Assembly: GCA_016868305.1 (NCBI GenBank)
Contig: VGHK01000020.1
Span: 1-35,368 of the forward strand
Source: Betaproteobacteria bacterium
GTDB taxonomy: Bacteria; Pseudomonadota; Gammaproteobacteria; Burkholderiales; Burkholderiaceae_A
Length of the DNA: 35,368 nucleotides
Direction: 5' to 3'
In this document: piece by piece, positions 15,987 to 25,478 of the stretch
Numbering within the stretch: the first letter of the stretch is position 1
How the letters are laid out: each line of letters opens with the position of its first letter
Position numbers and translations under genes: made by a program
Notes under the pieces: model-generated
Told to the model about the DNA's origin: nothing
Databases searched by the model: none
What the model saw: only the letters and a program-made list of their open reading frames with translations

Positions 15987-16682
15987 TTATTGGGACGACC
16001 GCACCACTGTAGACTCCAGACCATTGTCTGACAGGCTGGTCTTGACTCGGTTCAATTCCTCAAAGCTCCTATAGGGGCCAAGGCGAACCCGATAAAAGAG
16101 TAGATTGTCGCGCTTTCCTTCCGAGATCTGTGCCTCAAAACCCATAAACGCTAGGCGGGCGCGCATCTGGTCTGCCTCGTCAGAGGACTTAAAGGCCGCC
16201 ACCTGAAGGAAGAACTGGCTTACCGAGGCGGCCTGGCCCGAAACACCAGGTGTAACGCCCGGCCCAGTCGGGGCAGACGGCGTGAGAGCGGGCGGCAAGG
16301 CTCCTGCTGAGGGCGAGCCCTGACCACCAGCGCCCTCGGCAGCAGGCGCGAGATCCGTAGGCGAGGCCAAGGGGGCTGACTTCGAACCAGCGCGGCCCTC
16401 ATTATCGATGGGGGAGGAGGATGCGCCGGCCTTTTGCGATGACTGCGAGGGCTGCCCCGTCTCCGGCGGGACTCCAGAGATCGAGCCTTGGGGCCGTTGT
16501 ATGCCACGGTCTACAAAGGGAACGGGGGCCTGGGTAATGTACAAGGCCACTGCGGCGGCAAGTACCAGTGCGGTCGCAAACCCGAGCACAAAAGGAAGCA
16601 AGGCAAGCCCCTGCGGCGGCAGAGAAGGCCTAAGATGGCCTGAAAAAGAAAGGGGGCCTAGAGGGCTTAAGAAGCGGGTCAC
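15987..16682 (-). CDS. SPOR-domain membrane protein (FtsN-like)
   Basis: A 231-aa bitopic protein: a short cytoplasmic N-terminus, one membrane helix at about residues 28-50, a Ser/Pro/Gly/Ala-rich linker of about 100 residues, and a C-terminal SPOR domain (about 155-231; QFFLQVAAFKSSDEADQMRA then FYRVRLGPYRSFEELNRVK). SPOR domains bind denuded septal peptidoglycan, so a division or cell-wall role is expected. FtsN itself is possible, but the low-complexity linker prevents a secure assignment. The start is a GTG at 16682 with only a weak GAG upstream; start choice is uncertain by a few codons. It lies 61 bp after argS and 12 bp before dsbA. Confidence 0.85.
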   Translation of the reverse strand: MTRFLSPLGPLSFSGHLRPSLPPQGLALLPFVLGFATALVLAAAVALYITQAPVPFVDRGIQRPQGSISGVPPETGQPSQSSQKAGASSSPIDNEGRAGSKSAPLASPTDLAPAAEGAGGQGSPSAGALPPALTPSAPTGPGVTPGVSGQAASVSQFFLQVAAFKSSDEADQMRARLAFMGFEAQISEGKRDNLLFYRVRLGPYRSFEELNRVKTSLSDNGLESTVVRSSQ

Positions 16683-16743
16683 AGTCTCGTGATGATACCG
16701 AGTGCCGACCCAGTCTGCCTGAGACTATCGCGCAGAACCACCG

Positions 16744-18621
16744 CTACATCTGCTCGGGTGCTGAGACCCCAAGCAGCCCCAGCCCTTCCCGCAGAATAGC
16801 CGCAGTGCCGGTGACTAAGGCAAGGCGCGCATCTCTGAGATCGGATTGTCCAATCAGCACCCGTTGGGCATTGTAGAAGCTGTGAAAGTCGGCAGCCAGG
16901 TCTCGCAGGTAAAAGGCAAGCACATGGGGGGAGAGCCCCTCTGCAGCCTCTGACAGTGCCTCTGGAAACTGCGCAAGCCGCATCAACAGGGACTTCTCAT
17001 GGGGCGTAACCAGAAGGGCAAGATTGGGCAGAGACACGGCGGCAGATGCAACGGAAACCGGGTGTTGCAGGTCTTGCCTGCCCAATGCGGCCGGGGCCTG
17101 CCAGCGGTCGCGGGCGCTACCTGCCTGGGCGAGCACGCTACAGGCACGCGCATGGGCGTACTGGATATAGTAGACCGGGTTCTCATCGCTACGTGACAAG
17201 GCAAGGTCGATATCGAAGACAAACTCGGTATCGGCCTTTCGGGAAATCAAAAAAAACCGCACTGCATCCCGGCCCCGGACAAGGTCGCCATCGCCAGACC
17301 AGGAAATCAGATCGCGCAGCGTGACGTAGCTGCCCGCCCGCTTGGAGATCTTCACCTCCTGACCGCCCCGAACCACGGTAACCATTTTGTGTAGTACATA
17401 TTCGGGAAAGTCAGCAGGAATACCGGCCTGCAGGGCTGCGAGACCAGCGCGCACGCGGGCAATGGTGCCGTGGTGGTCTGAGCCTTGAATGTTGATGGCC
17501 CTGTGCACGCCCCGCAGAAACTTCTGCTCATGGTAGGCCAGATCAGGAACAAAGTAGGTAAAGCCCCCGGCCTGCTTCTGCATCACACGGTCTTTATCGT
17601 CACCGAAGTCGGTAGAGCGCAGCCAGAGGGCGCCCTCGTGCTCATAGGCATAACCCGAGGCCCGTAGCCGCCTGACGATATCAGCCACATGGCCCTCACG
17701 GTACAAGGCAGATTCGAGGCTAAACCGGTCAAACCGCACCCCAAAGGCCTTAAGGTCCTCGTCTTGTTCGCACCGAAGGTAGGCCACGGCAAAGGCGCGC
17801 ACCGCCTCAATATCGGTAGGATCGGCCCGAGCTGTCACCGCAGGGGCATCAGCGGGTACGACGGTACGGCCAGCCATGTAGGCAGCAGCAATATCGGTAA
17901 TGTAATCGCCGCGATAGCCATCGGCAGGAAAGCGAGGGTCTTCGGGCGATATCCCCTGAATGCGCGCCTGTACGGATAGGGCGAGGTTTTCAATCTGGGT
18001 GCCGGCATCGTTGTAATAAAACTCACGCGTGACTGCGGCGCCCTGGGCCTCTAGGAGCGCCGCAATGCAGTCGCCGAGCGCCGCCTGCCGGCCATGGCCC
18101 ACATGCAAAGGTCCGGTGGGGTTGGCAGAGACAAACTCCAGCAGCACCTGCCGATCGCCTCGGGCAGGGCTTCGGCCAAAGGCGGTCGGCGCACGCAGAA
18201 TCGGTTCGAGGATCGACCCCTGGGCTGCGGCCGTCAGCCATAGGTTGATAAATCCCGGGGCTGCCGCCTCAGCCTTCTCCAGAGGCGGCGCCACAGGACC
18301 CGCCACAGGACCTTCGGGGCCTTCAGGGCTCTTGGGGGCCTCTGGGGTCTCAGGGCGTCTGCCCATAAGCTGTCGGGCGATCGCCCCAGCGAGCCTTAAA
18401 GGCGGCACCCCCCAGCCCTTGGCAAGGCGCAGCGACAGGCCCGATGCAAGGTCGCCATGGCCTGCCTGCTTCGTGGGAACCAGGCTTTTGAGGATGGCCT
18501 CCTCGCCCGGAAGGTTCAGGCCTGACGGGGCCGGAGGGATGTCAGGGTCCACGCCTGCTGCTACTGCAGCAAGGGCGGACTGAAGGGCAATGGCAACCGC
18601 CTGCTTAGGGGTTTGAGTCAT
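16744..18621 (-). CDS. argS: Arginyl-tRNA synthetase with an inserted Pro/Gly/Glu-rich segment
   Basis: Class I aminoacyl-tRNA synthetase charging tRNA-Arg, 625 aa from ATG 18621. The frame is open back through the tRNA gene, but that part is tRNA sequence and cannot be coding. The HIGH motif appears as [19 protein letters not shown] (HVGH at 173-176); the KMSKS-like loop is [18 protein letters not shown]; the C-terminal anticodon domain ends [12 protein letters not shown]. The protein is about 50 residues longer than E. coli ArgS (577 aa). Part of the excess is a low-complexity stretch at about residues 88-118 ([20 protein letters not shown] and onward) between the tRNA D-loop-binding N-domain and the catalytic core. 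No Shine-Dalgarno lies in the 14 bases between tRNA-Arg and the ATG. Confidence 0.95.
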   Translation of the reverse strand: MTQTPKQAVAIALQSALAAVAAGVDPDIPPAPSGLNLPGEEAILKSLVPTKQAGHGDLASGLSLRLAKGWGVPPLRLAGAIARQLMGRRPETPEAPKSPEGPEGPVAGPVAPPLEKAEAAAPGFINLWLTAAAQGSILEPILRAPTAFGRSPARGDRQVLLEFVSANPTGPLHVGHGRQAALGDCIAALLEAQGAAVTREFYYNDAGTQIENLALSVQARIQGISPEDPRFPADGYRGDYITDIAAAYMAGRTVVPADAPAVTARADPTDIEAVRAFAVAYLRCEQDEDLKAFGVRFDRFSLESALYREGHVADIVRRLRASGYAYEHEGALWLRSTDFGDDKDRVMQKQAGGFTYFVPDLAYHEQKFLRGVHRAINIQGSDHHGTIARVRAGLAALQAGIPADFPEYVLHKMVTVVRGGQEVKISKRAGSYVTLRDLISWSGDGDLVRGRDAVRFFLISRKADTEFVFDIDLALSRSDENPVYYIQYAHARACSVLAQAGSARDRWQAPAALGRQDLQHPVSVASAAVSLPNLALLVTPHEKSLLMRLAQFPEALSEAAEGLSPHVLAFYLRDLAADFHSFYNAQRVLIGQSDLRDARLALVTGTAAILREGLGLLGVSAPEQM

Positions 18622-18635
18622 TCGGGTAGTTGGTG

Positions 18636-18711
18636 TGGCGCGTCTGGCAGGAATCGAACCTGCGACCCTTGGCTTCGGAGGCCAATACTCTATCCACTGA
18701 GCTACAGACGC
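18636..18711 (-). tRNA. tRNA-Arg, anticodon CCG
   Basis: Complete cloverleaf on the minus strand: acceptor GCGTCTG/CAGACGC, D arm GCTC..GAGT, anticodon stem TTGGC/GCCAA with loop CTCCGAA (anticodon CCG, reads CGG), T arm with GGTTCGATTCC, discriminator G and genome-encoded CCA (18636-18638). It lies 14 bp upstream of argS on the same strand, so the synthetase and one of its own substrate tRNAs are probably in a single transcript. Confidence 0.97.
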
Positions 18712-18723
18712 AGGCGCAGGCTT

Positions 18724-18734
18724 CGTATAATACG
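18724..18734. promoter_or_regulatory. Symmetrical -10 element, possible divergent promoter
   Basis: CGTATAATACG has mirror-image arms (CGTAT/ATACG). It reads TATAAT on the + strand (towards the cytochrome c gene) and TATTAT on the - strand, about 15 bases before the tRNA-Arg 5' end. No good -35 hexamer is seen on either side. Confidence 0.45.
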
Positions 18735-18761
18735 CGGGATCGTTGATCAGCGATGCCACTT

Positions 18762-18779
18762 GCAGCATCGGCAGCATCG
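18762..18779 (+). repeat. 9-bp exact tandem repeat in the cytochrome c leader
   Basis: GCAGCATCG occurs twice head to tail. The upstream CGATGC (18751-18756) can pair with either copy, giving two alternative small hairpins in the leader RNA. Confidence 0.6.
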
Positions 18780-18807
18780 GCCCCTATTACTCAGCCCCGG
18801 AGACGCA

Positions 18808-19302
18808 ATGAGCGAACACGAGAGTCCCATAAAAACCCCCCAGCAGTTAATCGTCGCGGTAGTGCTCGCCTTCGTGGTGCCCATCGTGGTGATTGTGTTG
18901 CTCACCGTCTATGTGGGTTCACGGCCAAAGATGGGGGCGGGTAGTGATGCCTTTTCTCCCGAGGCCACCGCCCAGCGCATCGCGCCCATAGGCCGCGTGG
19001 CCAGTGGGCCCGAGGCAGCAGCAGGCGGCACCACTGCGGCTGCCGTGATCCGAACCGGGGCACAGGTCTACTCTGCCGCATGTGCGGCCTGTCACACTAC
19101 TGGCGCCTTAAACGCGCCCAAACTAGGCGATGCCTCTGCCTGGAAGCCCCGGCTTGCCCAGGGCCTGGAGGGGCTCTATCAGTCCTCCATGAAGGGCAAG
19201 GGCGCCATGCCAGCACAGGGTGGCGGCCGATACTCTGATGAAGAGATTCGTAAGGCCACCGTTCACCTTGCCAATAGTGCGGGTGGCAGCTTTAAAGAGT
19301 AG
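18808..19302 (+). CDS. Membrane-anchored class I cytochrome c (c5-like)
   Basis: A 164-aa single-haem cytochrome. A signal-anchor helix (about residues 15-37) is followed by a flexible Ala/Gly-rich region and a C-terminal haem domain. CAACH at residues 92-96 binds haem covalently; Met134 in GKGAMPAQGG is the likely sixth ligand. The YSDEEIRKATVHLAN ending is typical of c5-type domains. It faces the periplasm and probably shuttles electrons to a terminal oxidase; the exact partner is unknown. The start at 18808 is the first ATG after the divergent promoter; the longer open frame would run through the tRNA gene. coq7 follows 9 bp later, so the two may be cotranscribed. Confidence 0.9.
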   Translation: MSEHESPIKTPQQLIVAVVLAFVVPIVVIVLLTVYVGSRPKMGAGSDAFSPEATAQRIAPIGRVASGPEAAAGGTTAAAVIRTGAQVYSAACAACHTTGALNAPKLGDASAWKPRLAQGLEGLYQSSMKGKGAMPAQGGGRYSDEEIRKATVHLANSAGGSFKE

Positions 19303-19311
19303 GCACAGGAA

Positions 19312-19956
19312 ATGGCAGCCACACTGGGCCTTGTTGATCGGCTGTGTATTGCCGCAGACAACGCCCTGCGTACCCTTGTGAGCAGTGCCCCTGCGGGATC
19401 GGGGCGTCCCTCGCCTGCCGCGGCCCTTCCCGAGGCAAGCCTCAGCCCCGCGGATCGTGCCCTAAGCGCGGCCCTGATGCGGGTAAATCATTCGGGAGAA
19501 GTGGCCGCACAGGCGCTTTATCAGGGGCAGGCCTTGGCGGCTGGCACGCCGGAGCTCGAAGGCCTGCTGCGGCAGGCGGCCCGCGAGGAGGCCGATCATC
19601 TACGATGGTGCGAAGACCGCATAAGAGCCTTAGAGGGCCGCAAGAGCCTTTTGAACCCCTTGTGGTATGCCGGTGCCTTTGGCCTGGGATATCTGGCCGG
19701 ACGGCTCGGCGGGCCGGTCTCCCTGGGATTTCTGTCCGAAACCGAGAAGCAGGTAGAGTCGCATTTGCATAGCCATCAGGCACGGCTGCCGGCCGATGAC
19801 CGGAGCTCCCATGCCGTAGTGGCCCAGATGATTCAAGATGAAGCTAGTCATGGCCAAAACGCCCGCCACCATGGGGCAAGGCCCCTGCCCCTCGTCGTGC
19901 GTTCGGCTATGCGGCTGTCTGGCCGGGTCATGACCGGCACGGCGCATTACCTCTAG
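19312..19956 (+). CDS. coq7: Demethoxyubiquinone hydroxylase Coq7
   Basis: Di-iron monooxygenase that adds the last hydroxyl group in ubiquinone synthesis (2-polyprenyl-3-methyl-6-methoxy-1,4-benzoquinol monooxygenase), membrane-associated, 214 aa. The duplicated iron-binding pattern is visible: NHSGEVAAQALYQGQ, then EEADHLRWCEDR, then ETEKQVESHLHSH and QDEASHGQNAR. The N-terminal 50 residues are variable. The ATG has AGGA close upstream. It follows the cytochrome c gene closely, joining two respiratory-chain functions. The stop lies within a 10-bp palindrome (CCTCTAGAGG, 19950-19959), and convergent priA ends 13 bp further on. Confidence 0.95.
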   Translation: MAATLGLVDRLCIAADNALRTLVSSAPAGSGRPSPAAALPEASLSPADRALSAALMRVNHSGEVAAQALYQGQALAAGTPELEGLLRQAAREEADHLRWCEDRIRALEGRKSLLNPLWYAGAFGLGYLAGRLGGPVSLGFLSETEKQVESHLHSHQARLPADDRSSHAVVAQMIQDEASHGQNARHHGARPLPLVVRSAMRLSGRVMTGTAHYL

Positions 19957-19969
19957 AGGCTTCCCTGGC

Positions 19970-22273
19970 CTAGCTCTGACTCAGGGGATCGATTTCGATC
20001 ACCAGGTCTACCGTGGTTCGCACACTGGCATAGAACTCCTCTACCTGGCCCACGATCTGGGCACGGGTCTTGCGGGTGGGGCCTTCGACCACCAGATGCC
20101 AGCGCACCCTGCCGGCGCGGCGCTCAGGATAATCCGGGGCGGGCGGGTATACCTGTGCCTCAGACCATTGGGGGTCTGCATTGGGCTGCCGCCGCTGGTC
20201 ACGCAGCCATGCGTAAAGACGGCGGTGCAGGTCGGCGGCCCAGGCACGAAGACGGTCTTGGTCCCTGTCGGCAAGCCGCACGATAGCCATATGGCCATAA
20301 GGGGGAAGCCCCGCGGCCCGGCGCTCTTCCATCAGGCGGCGGACAAAGGCCTCCGTGGTGTTTTCCACCAGTGCGCGAAACAGCGGATGCTGTGGATATC
20401 GGGTCTGGATCAGCACCTCGGCCAGGGGGCTGTTAGTGCCCTGGGTATCCGGCAGAGAGGTATGCCGCCCTGCCCGCCCAGCCACCTGTGTCAGGGTGGC
20501 CAATAGCCATTCCGGGGCGCGAAAGTCCGGGTGCAGCAGCTGCTGGTCGGCATCGGCAACCACCACCAGCCGCAGGCCGGGCAGGTCGTGCCCCTTGGCC
20601 ATCATCTGGGTTCCGACGATGATCTGCACCCGTCCCTGAGAAATGGCCTGCATGGCCGCCTGCATCTCTTTCACAGAGCCGATGGCATCGCGGTCGAGCC
20701 GCAGGATACTGGCTGTGGGAAAGGCCCGCTGCAGGGTGTCTTCTAGCTTTTGAATCCCGCGTCCGATGGGGCCGACGTCTTGCGCGCCGCAGTCCGGACA
20801 GGCCTGCGGGGCGGGCGTCTGAAGGCCACAGTGGTGACAGATCAGCCGCCACCGTCGAGAGACCCGGTGCAGCACCATTGGGGTAAGACAGGCGCCACAG
20901 TGTTGCACCCAGCCACAGGACTCACAGCCCAATACGGGCGCCCAGCCCCGTCGGTTGAGAAAGACCAGGGCCTGGCCCCCTGACGCGAGCACCTGGCCAA
21001 TCGTCTCGCGTGCGGGCTGCGTTAGGCCGTCGGTGGCGGGCGTTACCAGCGTGTCTATGAGGCGCACGGGGGGCCGTTGGGCACCGGTGGCCTGCCGAGA
21101 CATCACAAGCCGCTGGTAGGCGCCATCCTCGCAGCGGGCGAGGCTCTCCAGGCTTGGCGTCGCAGAGCCCAAAATGACGAGCGCATTCTCCTGGCGGGCC
21201 CGATAGACCGCTAAGTCTCGGGCGGAGTAGCGCAGGCCGTCCTGCTGCTTAAGCGCCGCGTCGTGTTCCTCATCGACAATTACCAGGCGCAGCCTCGGCA
21301 AAGGAGTTAACACCGACAGGCGCGTGCCGATGGCCAGATGGGCGACGCCCTGGGCTGCCATGAGCCAGGATACGGCGCGGCCTTTTTCGGGCATGCCGCT
21401 GTGCAGGTTTACCAGCGTCTTTTCAGGAAAGGCCTTACACATCCTGTTTTCGAGCTGCGGGGTCAGGCCGATTTCCGGAACCATCAGCAGCACCTGGGCA
21501 TCGGGTTCTGCCTGCCACAGGGCATGCATGGCCTCAATATAGACCCTTGTCTTGCCGCTGCCCGTGACACCATGCAGCAGTAGTGGGGAGGATGGCTGGT
21601 CACGCAGCGTCTCGGTAAGCTGCGCGGCGATCGCCTGCAGGGCGCTAGACTGTTCCTTGGTGAGTGGGTCGATGGGCGGCTCGATGACCGGGAGGGCTTG
21701 CGCGCCTGAGGACTTCCCAGCCTGGGATGGCAGTTGGTGGGCCCGAGAATTTGCGGGTTTGCGGCTCTTCGGGGCGTATCCCACGGGCCTTTGCAGATAA
21801 GGCGGAATGGCGGTTGCCAGAACGGCGCCCAAGGGTCGGTGATAGTAGGTCGCGGCAAACGCGTAGAAGCTGCGGGTACGCTCCGACAGGGCCGGGAGCT
21901 GTGGGCGTATCGGGCTTAGCGGACGAATCTGGTCGGGTGACAGGTTCTCAGGCGGGGTGTCGGAGACCGAGAGGACAAGGCCCAGCAGCGCACGCTTTCC
22001 CAACGGCGCGATGCACCAGTCCCCCGGCGCCAGGATTCCTGAGGGCGTGGTCGACTGTTCCTCCCACTTGGGTGTGGGCGTGCTCGCGGCGGCGTAAGTA
22101 AGCGGACCCAGGCGTGGCGTGGCGAGCGCCACCGAGTACCAGCGGGGAGCGTGGGCTTGGAGGCCGGAAGTGCTCAGGGGGCTCGGGTGGATAGGAGGGG
22201 TTGGCGGTCCTGCGCTGCCCTCGGGGGAGGGAGGGCCTGTGGACAAGTCTGTGGGAAACTGGGACAAGCGCAC
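19970..22273 (-). CDS. priA: Primosomal replication protein N' (PriA helicase)
   Basis: Superfamily 2 3'-5' DNA helicase that recognises stalled forks and reloads the replisome. In order: an N-terminal DNA-binding domain (from about residue 44, APRWYSVALATPRLGPLTY), Walker A HGVTGSGKTRVY (about 235), the DEEHD box (about 333), eight zinc-binding cysteines in pairs (CESC, CGAC, CHHC, CPDC; about 448-495) inside the helicase lobe, GTQMMAKGHDLPGL and QVAGRAGR. The first 43 residues are a Pro/Ser-rich extension with no counterpart in typical PriA and no Shine-Dalgarno, so the true start may lie downstream (a GTG at about residue 49 is possible). It is downstream of hemE, separated by an AT-rich gap. 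Confidence 0.95.
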   Translation of the reverse strand: MRLSQFPTDLSTGPPSPEGSAGPPTPPIHPSPLSTSGLQAHAPRWYSVALATPRLGPLTYAAASTPTPKWEEQSTTPSGILAPGDWCIAPLGKRALLGLVLSVSDTPPENLSPDQIRPLSPIRPQLPALSERTRSFYAFAATYYHRPLGAVLATAIPPYLQRPVGYAPKSRKPANSRAHQLPSQAGKSSGAQALPVIEPPIDPLTKEQSSALQAIAAQLTETLRDQPSSPLLLHGVTGSGKTRVYIEAMHALWQAEPDAQVLLMVPEIGLTPQLENRMCKAFPEKTLVNLHSGMPEKGRAVSWLMAAQGVAHLAIGTRLSVLTPLPRLRLVIVDEEHDAALKQQDGLRYSARDLAVYRARQENALVILGSATPSLESLARCEDGAYQRLVMSRQATGAQRPPVRLIDTLVTPATDGLTQPARETIGQVLASGGQALVFLNRRGWAPVLGCESCGWVQHCGACLTPMVLHRVSRRWRLICHHCGLQTPAPQACPDCGAQDVGPIGRGIQKLEDTLQRAFPTASILRLDRDAIGSVKEMQAAMQAISQGRVQIIVGTQMMAKGHDLPGLRLVVVADADQQLLHPDFRAPEWLLATLTQVAGRAGRHTSLPDTQGTNSPLAEVLIQTRYPQHPLFRALVENTTEAFVRRLMEERRAAGLPPYGHMAIVRLADRDQDRLRAWAADLHRRLYAWLRDQRRQPNADPQWSEAQVYPPAPDYPERRAGRVRWHLVVEGPTRKTRAQIVGQVEEFYASVRTTVDLVIEIDPLSQS

Positions 22274-22445
22274 TCCCCATACGTCTGGACAGATGCTGAT
22301 TTAAATCTATTAGCTAGCGTAAATTGAATATTTGCTGCAAAAAAACAATGTGTTAAGAAATAGGCTAGGAGTAAATTTGCAGATTTAACCGATAAATTAC
22401 CACGCCATACGGTGTGCACAACCCGGGCCAGTTAGGCGCACCGGC
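22274..22445. other. AT-rich intergenic region between hemE and priA
   Basis: The longest non-coding gap in the window. The section from about 22294 to 22400 is strikingly AT-rich against GC-rich surroundings. It has a near-direct repeat GCTGATTTAA (22294) / GCAGATTTAA (22379) and several TAAATT elements. DnaA-box-like words flank it: TGTGGACAA at 22238-22246 (one mismatch to TGTGGATAA, within the annotated priA start) and TGTGCACAA at 22413-22421 (two mismatches). It may hold the priA promoter, an origin-like unwinding region, or both. No gene was found in it. Confidence 0.5.
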
Positions 22446-23510
22446 TTAGGCCTGCTGACCGCTGAATTCGGCCACCGCCTCTACTAAGCACTGGACATTT
22501 TCCACCGGCGTAAACTGAGAAATGCCGTGGCCCAGATTGAATACATGGCCCGCGCCCTCGCCTAAGGTACCAAAGCTGCGGATGGCCTGGCCTACTTCTG
22601 CCCGGATATGGGCAGGGGTACCCAGAAGCACGGCGGGATCAAGGTTGCCCTGCACCGCGCAACGGCTACCCACCCGGGCCCGAGCCTGGTCAAGGCTGAT
22701 GCTCCAGTCAACGCCAATGGCGGAGCATCCTGTGGCGGCGGTTTTTTCCAGCCATCCAGAGCCTCCTTTTACAAAAACAATCGTCGGCAGGGCGGGATGG
22801 CTCTGGGTGAGGCCATCGATTATCCGCCTGATGTAGGGCTGCGAAAATTTTTCAAAGGCGGCGTCTGCAAGCAGGCCTCCCCAGCTATCGAAGACCATCA
22901 TCGCCTGGGCACCCCGGTCTGCTTGCATGCGACAGTAGCCAATAACCACCTCGGTAATTCTGCCAAGCAGCTGATGCACCAGATCAGGCCGACTGTAGAG
23001 CCATTTTCGTACTGAAAGAAAGTCGTCTCCGCTGCTGCCTCCGGAGATCATGTAGCAGGCGAGCGTCCACGGGCTTCCCGTAAATCCAATAAGCGGAACC
23101 CTGCCCTGCAGCTCCTGGCGAATGAGGGCAACCGCATCTCCAACATAGCCCAGAGCCGGGCCAATGTCGATCTGCGGCAGGCCGGCAATATCGGCCTCTG
23201 AGGTGATGCGGCGATGAAACCGGGGTCCTTCCCCTTCGACAAAATGCAGGCCAAGCCCTAAGGCATCGGGTACCGTAAGAATGTCTGAGAAGAGGATGGC
23301 CGCATCAAAGCCATACCGGTCGATGGGCTGCAGGGTGACCTCACAGGCAAGTTCTGGGGTCTTGCACAGCGTGAGAAAGTTGCCAGCCTTTTTACGTGTC
23401 GCGTTGTACTCGGGAAGATATCGCCCTGCCTGGCGCATCAGCCAGACCGGGGTACGGTCAACGGGTTTGCGGGCGAGGGCGCGTAAAAAGAGGTCGTTCT
23501 GAAGGGTCAA
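22446..23510 (-). CDS. hemE: Uroporphyrinogen decarboxylase
   Basis: Cytoplasmic haem-pathway enzyme that removes four carboxyl groups from uroporphyrinogen III, 354 aa. Signature stretches: PVWLMRQAGRYLPEYNATR near the N-terminus, AAILFSDILTVPDALG with the catalytic-site aspartate, GFTGSPWTLACYMI, and GHVFNLGHGISQFTPVENV at the end. The start is a TTG at 23510, two bases after the atpC stop. It gives the N-terminus MTLQNDLFLRALARKP expected of the family; the next ATG (LMRQAGR) would remove conserved sequence. It appears to be read through from the ATP synthase operon. Confidence 0.95.
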   Translation of the reverse strand: MTLQNDLFLRALARKPVDRTPVWLMRQAGRYLPEYNATRKKAGNFLTLCKTPELACEVTLQPIDRYGFDAAILFSDILTVPDALGLGLHFVEGEGPRFHRRITSEADIAGLPQIDIGPALGYVGDAVALIRQELQGRVPLIGFTGSPWTLACYMISGGSSGDDFLSVRKWLYSRPDLVHQLLGRITEVVIGYCRMQADRGAQAMMVFDSWGGLLADAAFEKFSQPYIRRIIDGLTQSHPALPTIVFVKGGSGWLEKTAATGCSAIGVDWSISLDQARARVGSRCAVQGNLDPAVLLGTPAHIRAEVGQAIRSFGTLGEGAGHVFNLGHGISQFTPVENVQCLVEAVAEFSGQQA

Positions 23511-23512
23511 AA

Positions 23513-23929
23513 CTACCGCTTACCCCGGAGCTTACGGATTGCAGAGAGCTGCGCAATAGCCTCAAGAAGCTCAGCCTGGGCACGGGCGTAGTCGATATTG
23601 GCGGCCCGATTCGCCAGGGCCTCCTCTGCCTTACGCCGCGCCTCCTCTGCCCGGGCCTCGTCCAGGTCTTTGCCACGAATCGCGGTATCGGCAAGAACCG
23701 TAACCGCTCGTGGCTGCACTTCTAAGATACCGCCCGCAACAAATATCAGCTCTTCTTTGCCATCGTTTTGGATACGAACGGCACCTGGACGAATCTTGGT
23801 GATCAATGGGGTATGCCCCGGAAGAATGCCAAGTTCCCCCTGGTCTCCCGGCAGGGCAACAAACTCTGCCTGCCCGGTGTAGACGTGCTCTTCAGCACTT
23901 ACAACGTCTACGTGGATTGTCTTAGCCAT
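23513..23929 (-). CDS. atpC: F1Fo ATP synthase subunit epsilon
   Basis: Epsilon subunit of the F1 central stalk, 138 aa, regulating ATP hydrolysis. The N-terminal beta-sandwich begins [24 protein letters not shown] with the conserved [17 protein letters not shown]; the C-terminal helical domain carries many Ala/Arg/Glu residues ([18 protein letters not shown]). It is last in the atp operon (I-B-E-F-H-A-G-D-C), 55 bp after atpD, with the hemE start two bases after its stop. Confidence 0.96.
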   Translation of the reverse strand: MAKTIHVDVVSAEEHVYTGQAEFVALPGDQGELGILPGHTPLITKIRPGAVRIQNDGKEELIFVAGGILEVQPRAVTVLADTAIRGKDLDEARAEEARRKAEEALANRAANIDYARAQAELLEAIAQLSAIRKLRGKR

Positions 23930-23984
23930 GGGCTTTCCTCAGTGGGGTTTTTTCTTGGGCAGGATCTGTAAGAGCGACAAAGGC

Positions 23985-25478
<1,494 letters not shown>

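Noticed and set aside
18622-18777. N-terminal extension of argS on the minus strand, and of the cytochrome c gene on the plus strand, through the tRNA region
   Set aside because: Both extensions are translations of tRNA-Arg and its flanks, not protein-coding sequence.
20391-20399. DnaA-box-like TGTGGATAT inside priA
   Set aside because: A single near-match inside coding sequence with no clustering; expected by chance.
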